Positions 20,748 through 35,510 of a stretch of 64,000 nt of DNA are shown here, piece after piece. The stretch comes from Monosporascus cannonballus. Taxonomy: Eukaryota > Ascomycota > Sordariomycetes > Xylariales. The number at the start of each line of letters is the position of its first letter. Within the stretch, counting starts at the first letter, position 1. Below the pieces are notes generated by a model. It was not told where the DNA came from. It did no database searches and worked only from the letters and a program-made list of their open reading frames with translations. The stretch lies in contig QJNS01000710.1 in assembly GCA_004154925.1 (NCBI GenBank), positions 1 through 64,000 on the forward strand, given 5' to 3'. Position numbers and translations under genes: made by a program.

Positions 20748-21499
20748 TGTGATGGCTCGGCGGTTTAACCAACTATTAAACCTTAAGTCGACGGGTTTAT
20801 GTTAGCAAAAGTATCGTGGGAATCTAAGCAATAGATATAATAACGTATTACGTCTTATAATGCCAAAGGTGCCTTAGGTAACGAATTATTATTATAAGCT
20901 AAAGCTATCTAAATTATGGAATTAATAAGCATATATATCTTTCTTCTTTAGCTGGATTACCACCAGTAAGTTGGTAATCCGGCTCACTGTAACGGCTATG
21001 CGGTTTAACCAACTATTAAACCTTAAGTCGACGGGTTTATGTTAGCAGGAGTATCGTGGGAATCTGAGCAATGGATACAGTAACGTATCACGTCTCGTAA
21101 TATCAAGGGCGTCTTGGGTAACGATGTTGTATTGCAAGCTGAAACTATCTAAACTATAGAAATAACGAACATATATATTCTTATTTTGGCTCAAGGTACT
21201 TAAGCGGCTTAAACCCTTAAAACCTTTAAATCCTTTAAGCCCTTCTGCTAGCTTAAGGAGCTTAAGGTGCTTGGCGCTTTGAGACCTTTGAGCTAGTCAC
21301 GTGACATCTTGGCTAGGGTGGGACCCGTTCCTCTTGTGGTCCTGACCGTCCGGGAAGAAGCCAAGACCGTTAGGTCATAACACTCACTGGCTTACCATTA
21401 GTAAACTGGTAATCTATTACGTAACCTGATCCATATGGTTTTTTTTGGCCTTTTCCGTTACAACCGTTTTTGGAAGCCGTAACTTATTAAGTCGTAACA
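20748..21499 (-). repeat. 3' LTR of the gypsy element (interrupted)
   Basis: TGTGATGGCT..AGTCGTAACA, 352 bp without the nested solo LTR. It differs from 27451-27802 mainly by transitions. Confidence 0.9.
20988..21382 (-). repeat. Solo LTR (395 bp) nested inside a gypsy LTR
   Basis: Ends TGTAACGGCT..GGTCATAACA, flanked by 5-bp repeats CTCAC at 20983-20987 and 21383-21387. It interrupts the left LTR of the gypsy element, and removing it restores the 352-bp length of the partner LTR. It is far less AT-mutated than its host and carries the palindrome GTCACGTGAC at 21296-21305. It is the same subfamily as 53797-54212. Confidence 0.92.
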
Positions 21500-24400
21500 T
21501 AATCTCCTTTTTCTTAAAATCTTGTCCTTAAGATTTCTTTTTTTCCTAGTAAGTTTTTTCTACATACCTTTAACATGTCTTTCGGTATATCTAAACGTTG
21601 TTTTCGCAAATCCGAATAATAACTTGCCTTAGCTAATTTAATTGAATTCGAAGGTTTTAACGCAATACCTTATTTTTTTTTGTTCTGTTCGGCAGCTTAA
21701 TTACCAAATGATAAATAAGGCTTTTTGTTATAAGGAATGTGTCCGTCGAGATCGTTCGTATGACGGGATAGAAATCCCTATTTCTATAATTAATCGTTAT
21801 ATTGCAAAATTAAAAAAATTAAAAAAGGAAAAGCTAACGGCTGAAAAATCTTTATTCGAAGTTTTTATGTATTTTTTTCGCATACGTCGTTAGCGTCAGT
21901 ACTATTAGTTTCAGGGTACGAAATTTATTAATCGTACCTTTTAATTCTTAAATAATTTTAATAACCTTACGTAATTGGAATCGGAATCCGTAATTAAGGT
22001 TTAAACCTTAGGAAGGATGGACGTTATTAATTGGAATGCGGTGGATCAAAGGCTTTTTTCCGTAAATTTCGTGGACTGGGATATTATTATTTTGGGTAGT
22101 TCCGCCGTCGCTGGTAAAAGTTCTTTAACAGGCGTTAAGCGCTAATAAAATTCTTGGCGGGTTCCCAGATATTTTCGAAATCTAGGTGCTTTTTTTATTT
22201 GATTAGGTATTAAGTAAATCCGTTTTGTTTTTACATATCGAGGATTTTTTCCATTTCGTATATTTGTTCGTTTTTTATTTTTATGTTATCTTATATCGTA
22301 TATACTTTGATTGTATTTGCTGTTAATTCAAATAAAAAAATATGAAAAATTAGATGGAATTTGATTTTTGGTCGAAATTTTAATTAGTAATTGTTTTTTA
22401 AGATTTTCTTGGCAATTTTATATGGACCGATATATTTGAAATCAAGTTTTTTGCTGGATTTCTTTATTTGAATATTTTTTGTGATAAGGAAAATTATTTC
22501 CCCTTTTTCGAAAATTAATTTTTTTAACTTTTTCTAGTTATAATACTTATTTATTTAATTTCGTACAAATTCTAATTCTATCTTTGTTTCTTGGTATAAT
22601 TATTGTAATTATTTTAACGTAAAAATTATTTTAATATTAATTAAACCGTTATTGTATATTGTTTTGTAAATTTTTAAAATAAAACCAAAATTTACGTTCG
22701 CAAATATTATTTTAATATTTTCGTAATAGCTAGTATTATAAGTTAATTAAGTAATCGGTAATTTTTTAACTTAATTATTTTGTTCGTAATTAATGTAATA
22801 TTATAAATAAATTTTTAAAGTTTAATTTATTCGTTTTATTTATTTATTTGTTTAAGGTTTAAATACGCTGGATAATTTGTAATTTAAGCCGATTTGTGCC
22901 ATTAAACCTTGCCAAAATTTAGATACGAATATTGATTTTTTATGTGATATAATTTCTATTAGTAATCCGTATATATTAAAAATGTTTCTAAAGAAAATGT
23001 ATACCAGTTGTTCGACGTTTATATCCTTATGATATAATAAGAAATAGGAAAATTTCGTGAATCGATCGACGATTACAAAAATGCTGTCGTAATGTATTCC
23101 CGTAGCTAGATTTTTTGTTATAAGGAGTTTAGTAATAAAGTCGAATGTAATTAAATACCATAATCGTTTTATAATTAATAATGGCTATAGTTTTTCGTAT
23201 AATTTATATTATCGAGTTTTTGCTTTAAAGTAAACGTCGTATTGCTATATAATTTTTTATATTATTGATTTTATTTTAGGAAAAGAATATATACGTTAAA
23301 ATTACTTTAGGGTTTTGTAAATCCTTAAATATTTATGTAATTAATATTCGTATATTTTTCGTACTAGGTTTTTTTGATATTTTTCTGGAATTTATATCTT
23401 ATTCATTCTTTGGTTTTCTGGGAGACCGTCATTATGTTGTTAAATTTTCTGATGTATATCGCAAGGTATTACCTAAATTATCTCAATTTGTTATAGGCGT
23501 AAATATTTTTTTATAATGGTATTAAAAATTGTATAGCTAATTTTGACCAATTTTTTTTAAGGTTTGGTTGTTTGCTTAAGGTATTTGCTTTGCCGTTTTT
23601 TAATCTTTTTTTGTAAATAATAACGAAATCGAAGTTCGCCAATTTTTCTGCGTATTTTAATTATCGTTTTGTAAGCTTTTTAGTTGTAATAAATCGGATA
23701 AGATTTTAATAATCCGTATAAACCTTAATCTAATGTAAGTTTCCCTTTAGGAAGTACCTGAATTCTCGAAATGCCATAATAATAACCATAAATTCCTTAT
23801 TTAGAATACGGTAATTAAGTTCGGCTTTTTTCAATTTATATAAACAAATACAATAAGGTGTAATTTGTCTTAATTATTTTGTTATCCGATTATTACGCCT
23901 AATATATAATCCGAAATATCGGTTTTTAGCTTAACGGGGCGGTTTAGATCGTACATAATTAGTACTGGCTTGCTAATAATCGCATCTTTAATACTTTGAA
24001 ATACTTTTTCTATATCTAGCGTCCGTTTGAATTTTTTTATGAGATTTATTAAAAGTATAGCTATTTTGCTAAAGTTTCGAATGAATTTTTTGTAGTAGTT
24101 GGCGAATCTAAGGAATGCTTGTACCTTTTTGATTATCGTTGGCGTTTGTTATTTTGTAATTGCAGCGATTTTTTTTGGGTTTATTCTAATATGTCCTGGG
24201 GTGATGATATGTCCTAGATATTCTATTTTTTGTATATAGAACTGATTTTTTTCCGCATTAATAAATAGCCTTATATCCTGTAAAGCTTGAAGAACTTCAT
24301 GAACGTGTTTTGCGTATGCTTTTTCCGTCTTTAAGAAAATAAGAATGTTATCGAAATAACAAATAACGAAAATATTAAAGTATTTTCGTAATACGCAATT

Positions 24401-27400
24401 AATTATTTGCTGAAAAGTTGTTAGTGCGTTCGTAAGTCCTATTAATATAACTAAATATTTAAATAATCCGTATTTCGTTTTAAAAGCTGTTTTTTATTCG
24501 TATCCTTTTTTAATTCTGATAAGGTTATATTTATTTTTAAGATCGAATATTGTGAATTATTTGGCTCCGTAAAATCGGTTTTTTATTTCCGTAATCAAAA
24601 GTAATAATATTCGATTTTTAATAATAATATCGTTTAATTGTTAGTAATCGACCATAAGTTATAATTTCCCATTTTTCTTAGGTACGAAAAATATCGAGTA
24701 TTCTGCCGATAATTTCGAAAGTTAAATCTATTTTTTCTGTAACCGATTTTCCAGGTATTCCCTAAAAGTACCTAATTTATCTTTATTAAGATTATAAATA
24801 AGATAGAACTTTATCGAAGATTTTTTTTAAAAAATTATTTTATAATTTTATTTGTTATATTTTAATAACTTTATATCGAATTCCTTTTGAAAAGCTATTC
24901 GTATTTATAATATTATGATAATATATTAATTAGATTTTCTAATTCCTTAAGTTATTATTCTTATTATTCCAAATCGTTATTTAATTATTTTAATTTCGCT
25001 TTAATAATAGCAATAATACGTCGTATTTTTCTTTAATATCCGTTTTTTTTGTATTTTGTTTTTTTAAGTGGTAAAGTATTTATCGTATTTTTATGCTTAT
25101 ATTCGTCGTTATTATCGATCGAATATTAAGATTTTAATTCTTTTTTTTTCGTTTGTTAATAAGAAATAAAACGAATTTTACCTGGCCAGTTCCGCTATTA
25201 ATTAAAATTCCGTACTAATATATTTATAGTAATTCTAAAATTATATCGTAATTCCCGAATAAAACGATATCGAAATTAATCGTCTAATATTATCCTTTAA
25301 TAAGAATTTCGAGGTAATCAATTTCGCGTATAACTTTTCCGTTATCGTAAGCGAATTCCTAACCTTCGGCATTTATCGCTATATAGGGTTCTAACTTATA
25401 TCTTTATGGCAATTTAAACTTATTGATTATATCTGGTGCAATATAATTTCCGCCTAAAGTTTCGTAATCCACCATTGCAATATATTAGTATGTTCCGATT
25501 CGTATTTTTAAAGTAATAAGGTCGTTAACGTTTCCTATTATCGCGTTTAAAGCCTTTTTTAGAAATTCCCTTTAATTCCTCTGGATTTTGTTATCCTACG
25601 GCTTTTTTATAAGTAAACTTTTTTTTTAATTTCTATTCGAGTTTATCGAGCTTTATTTATATTTTTATATACAGCGTATTAAGCTATTATATTTATTGTT
25701 ATTATCGGCATATTATTCCTTTCACCCGTATTAATTATTTCTGGTTTTTTTGCAATTGTTTTCCTTATCGAATAAATTATTTTCTTATATTTACGATTAT
25801 ATCCTATTATGCGTTATTTTGGCTATCATTTTAAAGATCTTCTGTAAATTAACGTATTTTTTCCTTAATAGCTTTTTTTTTAGGGATCCGCAATAAATAC
25901 TAATTGAAAATGGAAATCTGTAATAACTTTTTAATAATATTTTTTTACCGTACGCTAAATTAATTCCTTTTCCGTTTAGTAATTACATTATTTATAATAA
26001 TAAAAGGGGTTTTCTTATAGGTATTACTTTTTTTCGGGCCAGCCCTTTATTTCGGCTAGTTATTAGATATTTTTTGGGGTTATGATTCGAAATTATCGAT
26101 ACTATTATTTATTATTTTTATTATACCCGGTACGATTTAAAAATTTAAATCCTTTATAATATATTCAGGTAATTCGTACGTAAATATATTATTTTTATTT
26201 TTTATGGTTAGAATATTTTCATCATCGATAGTATATAATATACATTTTACCGTATCGATCAGGTATTCCGGGATAAAGTTTTTCCGTTTAGTTTCGGTAT
26301 TCGTGTAATTATCTTTATAACGCCTTTTATTATGTTTGCGATATTTATTAAGTTAATTTTCTGGTTTTTCGCATTTTTCGTCGAATTTCTTATCGTAATA
26401 GTCCTTGTTGGACTTTTTGCTATAAGCCGAATATATATTTAGCTTGGATTATGTTAATAACTTTGCTATTATTTCTTTAATTGTTCCTGGGTTATTTTTC
26501 CGGTATAAGGGTCTAATTATCTTATCGTAACTTTTTGGGTCTTTTGTATTTATAAGCTTTGTATTCCATTTTGCCGTAATTAAAGCATTTAATCTGGTTC
26601 TAATCCTATTTGTAGGTAACGCCGAGTTCCATAGGTTCTGACGCCGTTCCGTAAAAAGTAAAGGATACGTTTTTTTTTCCCCCTGGTTAAATTTGTTATA
26701 TTCCGAGCGTAAGGTATATTATTCTTTTTTTTCCTACTGTTTTTCAAACTGTCGATTATCAATCTTAATTGCCTTTATAATATACCGGTTTAAGGTAACT
26801 GGTTGCTTAATCCGAATAATCTTATTTTTCATATTATTTTTCAGCCCTTTATAAAATATATTGATAAAGGCGTTAGTTTCGTTGTTTTTTTATCCTGTCT
26901 TAGCCGTAAAACTTTTAAAGGTTACGGCATATTTAGACGTAAATTCTTTCTGTCGAAATTATAAAAGTTATTAAGCTGTTAATCGTTTTTTATCTGGATT
27001 GCCGAAATTATCGCGTATTTTATTTTCGAAATTGATATAAGTTAAAAAGATTTTATTAATAAAATTTTCCTTATTTATTTTTCTTATTTTTAGGAAATTT
27101 TTTATAATGGGCTTAAATTAATTAATTATATTTTCTATTAGGTATATTTTTATTATTAGGATTATATCCGCTAGGTTATTAAGATTTAGAAAACGAAGGT
27201 AAATTTGTATCTAAATTAAAAAGGTTTAAGGATTACCTTTTTTATCGTAAGGTTCTGGCTTTTTTGGCTTTATACGAGCGAAAAAGGGTTGAGTAAATGG
27301 CGTAGCCTTAAGCTGTCGAACTTCTTTTTTTAACTTCCGAATTCGAGCTTGAAATTGCTAAATAAAGGTTTCCTAAATGCTGATCAATATTTTAACAATA

Positions 27401-27450
27401 TTAAATATTGTTCAAAGTTTGACGGTACTATTAAATAAAAACTTATAACG

Positions 27451-27802
27451 TATAACGGCTCGGCGGTTTAACCAATTATTAAACGTCAAGTTAACGGATT
27501 TATATTAGCAAAAGTATTATAAAAATCTGAATAATAAATATAATAACGTATTACGTTTCGTAATGCCAAGGGTGCTTTGGGTAACGAATTGTTATTGCAA
27601 GCTGAAATTATTTAAATTATAGAATTAATGAAGGTATATATCTTTTTTCTTTAGCTGGATTATTACCAGTAAGTTGGTGATCCGGCTCACTGGCTTACCA
27701 TCAGTGAGCTAGTGATCCATTACGTAACCTGATCCACATGGTTTTTCTTGGCCTTTTCCGTTGCAACCGTTCCTGGAGACCGTGGCTTGTCAGGTCGTAA
27801 CA
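27451..27802 (-). repeat. 5' LTR of the gypsy element
   Basis: 352 bp, TATAACGGCT..GGTCGTAACA, immediately followed by the AAAAT duplication. It contains an unbroken version of the site where the solo LTR entered the partner LTR (CCGGCTCACTGGCTTACC). Confidence 0.9.
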
Positions 27803-29994
27803 AAAATCTCGATTAATATATGTTATAACTTTTTACTCCTTTTAGGCCAGCACGATAATAACATAATTATATAAGCTAAAATAATAATACATTAAACTTA
27901 AAATCGCTTATAATAAATTTTAAACCATATTTTTTTAATTAGCTAAATATAAATAATATATTTAAAAATTTAAAATAAATATCCTAAATCTTTAAGCATT
28001 TAACCTTTTAAAGAGAAACGTTTATTTTTATTTGATATTTTTACCGGTTTTTTGCCAATACAAACATAATTAACCTATATGCCAATATTATATATACGGC
28101 CGATAACTTTATAAAAACTTTACGCCGTCGGTTTATTTGCTTTATATTAGGCGTTATATTTAATAAGTACAGCCGTATTTTATGGAAAAAACGAATTAAT
28201 ACGGTATATAATTTAATTTTCGTAAAGCTTAATATTTGTTTCGTTATTAAAACAAATTTTAAATTTTTTTAATTATTTAAGCTTTTTCGTTAATAACCGA
28301 TTTAATTATTATTTAAATTATATTATTAATTAAATTAACGAAAGAATAACTAATTTTCATATTAATAATTTTATATTTTATTTTTGTTTTAATATTTACG
28401 GATACGAAAAAACTTAATTTAAAAATATTTAACTATATAATTCCCGGATAACATAACCATATTATTTTTAATTCTAAATAAATATTGAATAATTAGTTCT
28501 AAATTATTATATTAAATTTTTTTTGGAATAACAATATAATTTGGTTATTATTAACAAAATATATTTATTATTAAATTACAAAAACTTTCGGTTTAAATAT
28601 ATTAATATCCGTAACTTACGTTTTATTTTCTCTGCTTTTATATATTGGTTTACGTATATAATAATTACTAATGATATTAGAAAAAAAATCGCGAAATATA
28701 ACGGCTTTTGTTAAATCGGCGGCCTAACTGAATATAGCTATAAAGCGGAAATCCGGCGTTTTAATATTAATTATCCTGAAATTAATATTATTATTTTCCT
28801 TATATCTAAAAGTTAATGTTCGAATTAAGAGTACTTAAATTTTCTAATAATTAATATATTTAGGCCAATAAGTAATAATAATTTGCGTTTTATTATTAAA
28901 ATTATTATTTATATTAATAATAAGGCGAAAATTATAGATATCCGTAAACATCTAATTAGGACTATAGTAAACCGAGGGTATTCGTTAAAGGTTATAAAAA
29001 AAGCTATTAAATTTTATAATTCCAAAATACTCGAAAATAATAAAAATCTGCCCAATAAATAAAGCAAGTAATTATCGTTAATTTTAGAAATTACCTCACC
29101 TATAATAATTAAAATCATAAAAAAAAGATATATAAAAATGTCCGGATCGTTATTACTACGAAACCGTTTTGTTTTCCGCTTCGTATTATACGACTACTAC
29201 TTTTTTCTTAAATATATAACCACCTAATTTAAAAATTAAAACTAATTAAAGACAAACGCTTTTATAAAACGTTAATTTTCGTTTAAAGTAATATAAATTA
29301 CGTTAATTTCGAATAATAACTTTTCCGGCGAACGGCGGAATCTAGGCCCTTTTTCAAAAGCTATAAGCTTTCCGTATAATATATTATAATATTTACGTAT
29401 AACGGGATCCTGATTAATTTGAATCAAAAACTTTTGCTAATTTTCGTATATTAACAACCTTTCGCGTATTCGTTTTTCCTTTAAAACGTTAATTAATCAG
29501 TTAATTCGAATAGTCAAATTAGTAATTCGGCTTAAATCGTCGTAAAAAACTTAATTACAAAATTTTTTTTCAAACGTTATATTAATTCTTTTATATTAAT
29601 GCCATAAATTTAAGGTACGCGTACGTATCTTCTGTTCTAAAAGCGTAGCTCGGTAAAACTGGAAAAATTCGGATTTATCGTATTTTAAAAAGGAGAATAA
29701 TAATATAATGGGCTCGGGATGCAGCTGTTATACGCGTTACGGTTTAAAAGTAACAAATAGGTCCTGATTAGGACTAAAATAGTATTAATAATAAGCCATG
29801 GCAGAAATAACGATATATATATATATATTTATAAAAAAACGTCTTGTTATTAAGTTATTACGGATTTTCGTTTTTTTGAAAAATCAAATGCATTAAACGA
29901 AGCCGTTTTTACGCAATTACAACTTAGGCTTCGCTGGCTCGTTACGGAGATTTGGGATTTGATTGGTTAATATTTAGCGTTATAGAGCGGTATT

Positions 29995-30157
29995 TGTCGG
30001 CTAGTAAGAGGTGCTTTAACACCCTATATACGGAAGATTCCTTCTAATCGGAACATATATATTCCAAAACTAGATTACCTTAAAGTGCAATGCGCATTTT
30101 AAAGCACCTACAACTAATTATTAATATACATATAATTAATATCCCTTATATCTGGTA
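29995..30157 (+). repeat. 5' LTR of the copia element
   Basis: 163 bp, same length as 35314-35476. Differences are mainly transitions. Confidence 0.88.
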
Positions 30158-33100
30158 ATTAAAAGTTTTATTCGTTTAATTAAAGCATATATTAATTAAT
30201 CAACTATTATTAAAATAATATAAATTATATATTAAATATAATTATTAAAATACGCTAATAATAATAATAATAACCGTACCGTTAACGTCCTCCGTTATTT
30301 ACAAAGGACTTAAGGATTAAAATAGCTTTAAAGACGAATTTTAATTGAAAATATACGCATTTAACACTTAAAATTATATCAATTTTCAGTAAAATATTTA
30401 ATAATTTATTAAATTTATAAAATTAATATAATCTTTTACCAAAAAAACGAATCCGTTATATAATACGAACTAATACCTCAAAGGGTTTTTCGTTTATATT
30501 TATATTTTTTCGAAAAAGTACCGAAAAAATTAATTATATTAAATACTTACCGAATACTTTGATAATAATAATCCAAAATAAATAAATTTATAATTAAGAC
30601 TTTACGGCGTATACTTACAAAAATTAAAAATACGACACTTTTCGTAAAAATATTAACGATTTTACAAAATAAATCCTAAAATCGATATTTTTAATAATTA
30701 AAAAAACTAGCTTTTTTTAAGAAAAAAACTTACGAAACTAATACGTTAAAATGGGCGAATCCGGCAAAGTATATCATAATAGATTTCTAATTAATATTTA
30801 ATAAAAATATTACAAAACGTTAAAACAAATTTGAAATTTAATAAACATCAAACGAATAAATCGTAAAATAGCAAAAGATTAAAGATTTAAAATAATAATA
30901 TAATATTTTAAAAACAAAAACGACGATTGTATAAATTAACAATTTATATATAATATTAAATTTTATAATGAAAATATAAATTATTATTTTCCAAATAATA
31001 AAAAAAGCTAAAATCGATAACGGTATAATTAATTTCCAAAAAATAATAATTAATTTTTTAAATTATTAGATTATTGCCTATCTTATATTTATATTACGAA
31101 ATATCAAAATAACGTTTTTAACGTTTTACAGAATATCTATAAACTTTTTTAATTAAAACGATTTTAATTTAGAAAATCCTAAAAATATTAACCTTTAACC
31201 GTAAGGAAAAACCTTAAACTGTAAGCCGAAACGAAATAACCGTAAAAGTTCTTATATAAACTAAAACGGTACTAAGCAAAAACGTTAAAAATTAAACATA
31301 TAAAGTATTCGATATAAAACGTACCTAATTAATTACTATATATTATTTAATTGCTATTATATATTCCTTAAAAAATCCTTTAAAACTTTTTATTTTAAAA
31401 ATAAAATAATAATATATATCTAAAAACGAATTTTCGCTGATCAATTTTTAAAGGAAAAAAATTAACCGTTTATCGAAAATTATAAAACAAATTATTATAT
31501 AAAAATTAAATTAATTCCTAAAAAAGATATAACAAATATTAATATATTTTTTAAATATTAATTAACGTAACGTTATAAGTATTTTGTTTTATTCCTTAAA
31601 AATTTAATTATTTTAAACTTAAAATTTACGATATATATTGTTAACTTAATTAACAAATTTTTAAATTTTAAACTTACTTTATAAAGTACTAAAGTATACG
31701 TAAATAATAATTTCGTTTCGATTAAAGAGTACGAAAAAAATTAATATAATTTTTCGAAATTTTAATAATATAAAAATATTACGTTTATACGATATAATAT
31801 ATTACGAAACTTTTATATATAATTTAGTATTTCTCCGGCAATTCCGGAAAAAAAGTTATTAATAAAATAACCGAAAAATTAATAGTTTTATTCGAAAGAA
31901 ATATAAATAAATAATTATTATACTAATAAATAAATTTGATTAATTCGTTATCGAGAATATTAACGTAATAATTATTAATATAGTTTTAATAACTTATAAA
32001 TAAAACGTTAATTTATAAGTAGCAAAATTATTACAAATTAGTAACGATATTATATAATATCTAAAACTAAAATATTTAAGACCCGAAATAATCGCTTAAT
32101 TATAATTTTATACAAAAAAATCCGCTTAAAAGGTCCTATAATAATCGAATACCAAATATATAATAAAGCAAAAGTTAAAAGGCTAATATGCCGTAACTCA
32201 AAAAAAAGAATATCCTAATAAAAATAAAAAATCGCTATCGATTTTACAAACTTTGAAAAAAACTCTAAAAAATATAAATACGTTATATTTATTATCGATA
32301 AATATTTAAATTTTAATGAAAATATTTATTTTAAAAATTAAAATGAAAATATATTAAATATAACGTTTTAGTATTCTTTAAAAAGTTTAAAAATTTAAAA
32401 TAAAGGCTTTCTATAAATAATCAAATATAATAATAAAATCTTAAAAATTATTAATTTCGAAATATATTTTAATTACCTTTTTTTAATATTAAATTTAAAC
32501 CTTTAATATTATATACTTAGGTTTAAAACGACAATGCAAAATATTTAAGAAATGTAATTAAGGAAAAAACAATTATAATACGAAATAACGTTAAATTACC
32601 TTTATTCCTAATCGTATATATTTTTAAAACGGTAATATATTTATATAACCGTATTTTTAAATACGTATTTATTTGTCAAAACCCATATAAAATTTATTAT
32701 ATTTATTTGGAGTACAAAAATAATATTATAATATTTAATCGAAAATTTTAATAAGTTTACTTATAAATATATGGTTATATAACTTACGTTGTAATAATTA
32801 TTACGATAAAAAATAAAAATTTCAAAAATTAAATCTTAAAAGGTATATTAGTTATTTCGTCGGTTACTGATTTATAAATATTTATGAAATTTAAAACCTA
32901 TTAATTAATAAAATTATTATTATTTAAAATATATAATTTAACGAAAAATTCTTTTTTTAGATAATATTAAACACCTAAAACATAATTTTTTATATATTAT
33001 AAAAAAAGTTACAAAAATTATTCCGATAAATAAAAATATTTAATTAAAATAATAATTATCTAATTTATACATAAAAAATTAAAACTTTAAATAAAATAAT

Positions 33101-35313
33101 TTAATTACTGGTTAAATAAAACAAATGTCAAAAAAGTATTAACGTAAAATACGTACGGAATAAGAAAAAATAAGCATATTTACAAAAGATTAATTATTTT
33201 TATACGACCGTTATATTCGAATTATTTTCGTTCTATAAATTATTACTGCTATTAACGTTTACTCTAATAATTATTACGATTATTACGCTAACAGAAAAAA
33301 TAAAAATAACTTTAAATTCCTTTTATATTATTTAACTTAAAATAACGGTAAAAAACGAAAATACCTTGTAGGTTATAAACCTAAACTCTTCGTATATTCC
33401 ATATTAAAAAAGTATTATCCGAAAGGAATATAAGGTATAAAAAGCCGTATTTAATATAAAACGTTTAACCCTCTTTATAAGTACGTATAATATCCGGCTA
33501 ATAAATTATGAAAATTTTAAAAATTTAATTATTTAAAATATACGTTATTTTAATCGAAAAAATAATAATATTTTGATATATAAAAGGGCATTTAAGTTAT
33601 AAGACCAAATATATAAACGTGGTTTAACGTTATCGTTGCGAAATTATAAAACATTAAATATATATTTATTAAAAAACTATTTTGTAAAATCAAAAAGATT
33701 TATTTATAAAACTATAAGGAAATATAATTTTAAAAAGTTATTAAGTAGTTTTTTACTCAAACGAAATAGGTTTTAAAATATATATAAATATATATTTAAA
33801 AGTTTAATAAATATAATTAATTTTAAAGATATAAAGCCCATTTTATTATACGAAATAACTAATAATTTAAAATAGCTTATAATAATATATACGTAATTAC
33901 TTTTACTGAAAAATCGTTTAAAATTTTAATTACTATTACGGTTAAATTTAAAATAAAATTTAAGTAATATAATATTATAAACCTTTTTATAAATATTAAT
34001 TTATTTTACAAAATATATATAAAAATACCTTTAAAATATTTATAACGTAATAAAATTTTCTTAATTAAAAAGGCGTTATATGGATTAAGAGGATTAATTT
34101 TTTTATAATAAATGGATTTTATTAAAATATTTAAAAAGTTAAAATTTAATTTTACTTTTTATAAATTTTAGTATTTTATTTGTTAAAAGATATTTTTTAA
34201 ACGATATTATTATAATATATTACCAAAACAATTAAAATTCTATCGATTAAGTAATTTATTAAATATAAAAACGGTATATTTTAATAAAAAATAAAAATTT
34301 ATAATAACTTTTCGGTATTAAAATAATTAAAAAAAAATTTAATAAGAAAATTTAATTATTTTAATCTGATTTTATAAATAAGTGAATTAACTTAATACTT
34401 AAAAAATTTAAATCATTTTTTAAAAATATTTATAATTAATATTAAATTATTGCCGAATTTTAATTTAGCTTATTTAAATTTTCTTAATAAATATTAGAAA
34501 AAAATCGGTTGTATTTTTTTATAATACTTAATACGTAATCCGATTTATTTTTTGCGGCATTCCGATTTGTCCAATTTAATTTAAACTTTAATAATATATA
34601 TTATAAAGCTATTAATTAAATTATATTATATTTAATCCGAATTAAAATATTAACGTTATAATTTAAAGGTAAAAATTTATTAAATATTTAAAATTTCGCT
34701 TTTTTTATAAAAAATACGATTAACCAAAAAAGGTTTTAAATTTATATTATAAAGTTGTTCAAAAAATAATAAAGTAACGGGCGAATAAATAAAATATAAT
34801 AATTATTTTTTTAATAAAAACAAAATTATTATATATTGCACAAATTATTAAAAAATATTATTTAATTTTTAATTAATTAAAAAATGAAAACATATTTTAA
34901 ATATAAAATTATTAAATATATAATATAATAATTAATAAATTATACGGCTTATTAATATTAATATTATTTTATTAATAAAGAAATTACGGTATATAAATAT
35001 ATATAATTATTTATCACGATAAATTACAAAAAAGGATTTAACTAAAATAGATTATACGTTTATAAGCAATATATTAATTAACGGTTTAACGAAAACCTTA
35101 TTATATAAATTTTTTAAATTTTTTAAAAAATAATTAAAATTAATAAATATTACGAAAGCTTTTAATTAATAAAAAAACGTTTTACGAAAGATTTTAAAGA
35201 AAAAGTTAATTAATTAAAAAATTTAATTACCGGAAGAAAAATAAAATAAATAATTATAGTTTTAAAAGTTATAATAATTAATACTGTAAATACTTTAAGG
35301 TATTAAGGAGGTA

Positions 35314-35476
35314 TATCGGTTAATAAAAGATGTTTTAGCACTCTATATACGGAAGATTCCCTTTGATCGAAATATATATGTTCCGGAACTAGATTACCTT
35401 AAAGTGCAGTGCGCGTTCTAAAGCACCTGCAACTAGTTATCAATACACACACAACTGATGTCCCTTATATCTGACA
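35314..35476 (+). repeat. 3' LTR of the copia element
   Basis: 163 bp, begins TATCGGTTAA (mutated TGTCGGCTAG) and ends TATCTGACA, followed by GTATT. Confidence 0.88.
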
Positions 35477-35510
35477 GTATTTGAGTAACTTTGAAGAAAT
35501 TGGAAAAACG

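Larger units (their letters stand above)
20748..27802 (-). mobile_element. Ty3/gypsy LTR retrotransposon, heavily mutated
   Basis: The two LTRs are each 352 bp once the nested solo LTR is removed (20748-21499 minus 20988-21387; 27451-27802). Sense orientation is minus (LTR TGTTACGAC..CCGTTACA). The whole is flanked by AAAAT (20743-20747 and 27803-27807), and A copy 2 holds the unoccupied site at 35900-35904. Minus-strand reading gives a gypsy reverse transcriptase near 24070-24720 (AEYSIFFVPKKNGKL, FDLKNKYNLIRIKKGY, a mutated catalytic box YFDNILIF). An integrase core follows near 22850-23090 (FVIVDRFTKFSYFLLYHKDI). Many in-frame stops and transitions between the LTRs indicate RIP. A polypurine tract (AAAAAGGAGA) precedes the 3' LTR at about 21500-21515. 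No functional frame survives. Confidence 0.9.
29995..35476 (+). mobile_element. Ty1/copia LTR retrotransposon, heavily mutated
   Basis: Two 163-bp LTRs (29995-30157 and 35314-35476), TGTCGGCTAG..TATCTGACA. Flanking duplications are GTATT (29990-29994 and 35477-35481), with the empty site GTACT in A copy 2 at 46274-46278. A purine tract (TTAAGGAGG) precedes the right LTR. On the plus strand the copia reverse-transcriptase signature KALYGLRG is visible near 34067-34093. The rest is too mutated for reliable domain limits. The total of 5482 bp is normal for copia elements. The right LTR is less AT-mutated than the left. Confidence 0.87.
20355..35510 (-). mobile_element. Repeat A, copy 1 (unclassified, ~2.6 kb), split by two LTR elements
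   Basis: Three blocks, 20355-20747, 27803-29994 and 35477-35510, align in order with copy 2 (35511 onwards). They share the start ..TGATCAGGACCCCATTTTGG and a GGATTTGGGATTTGATTGG segment near the end. The first interruption is a gypsy element, the second a copia element. On the minus strand a conserved protein segment (GPRFRRSPEKLLFEIN, near 29310-29370) is also present in copy 2 as GFRYSPEKILFEI, so the element encoded a protein in that direction. The stops are RIP-like. I do not recognise the family. The start TTRTTTCATC/TTGCCTCATC resembles the inverted end TTACCTCAGC, suggesting a DNA transposon. Confidence 0.65.
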
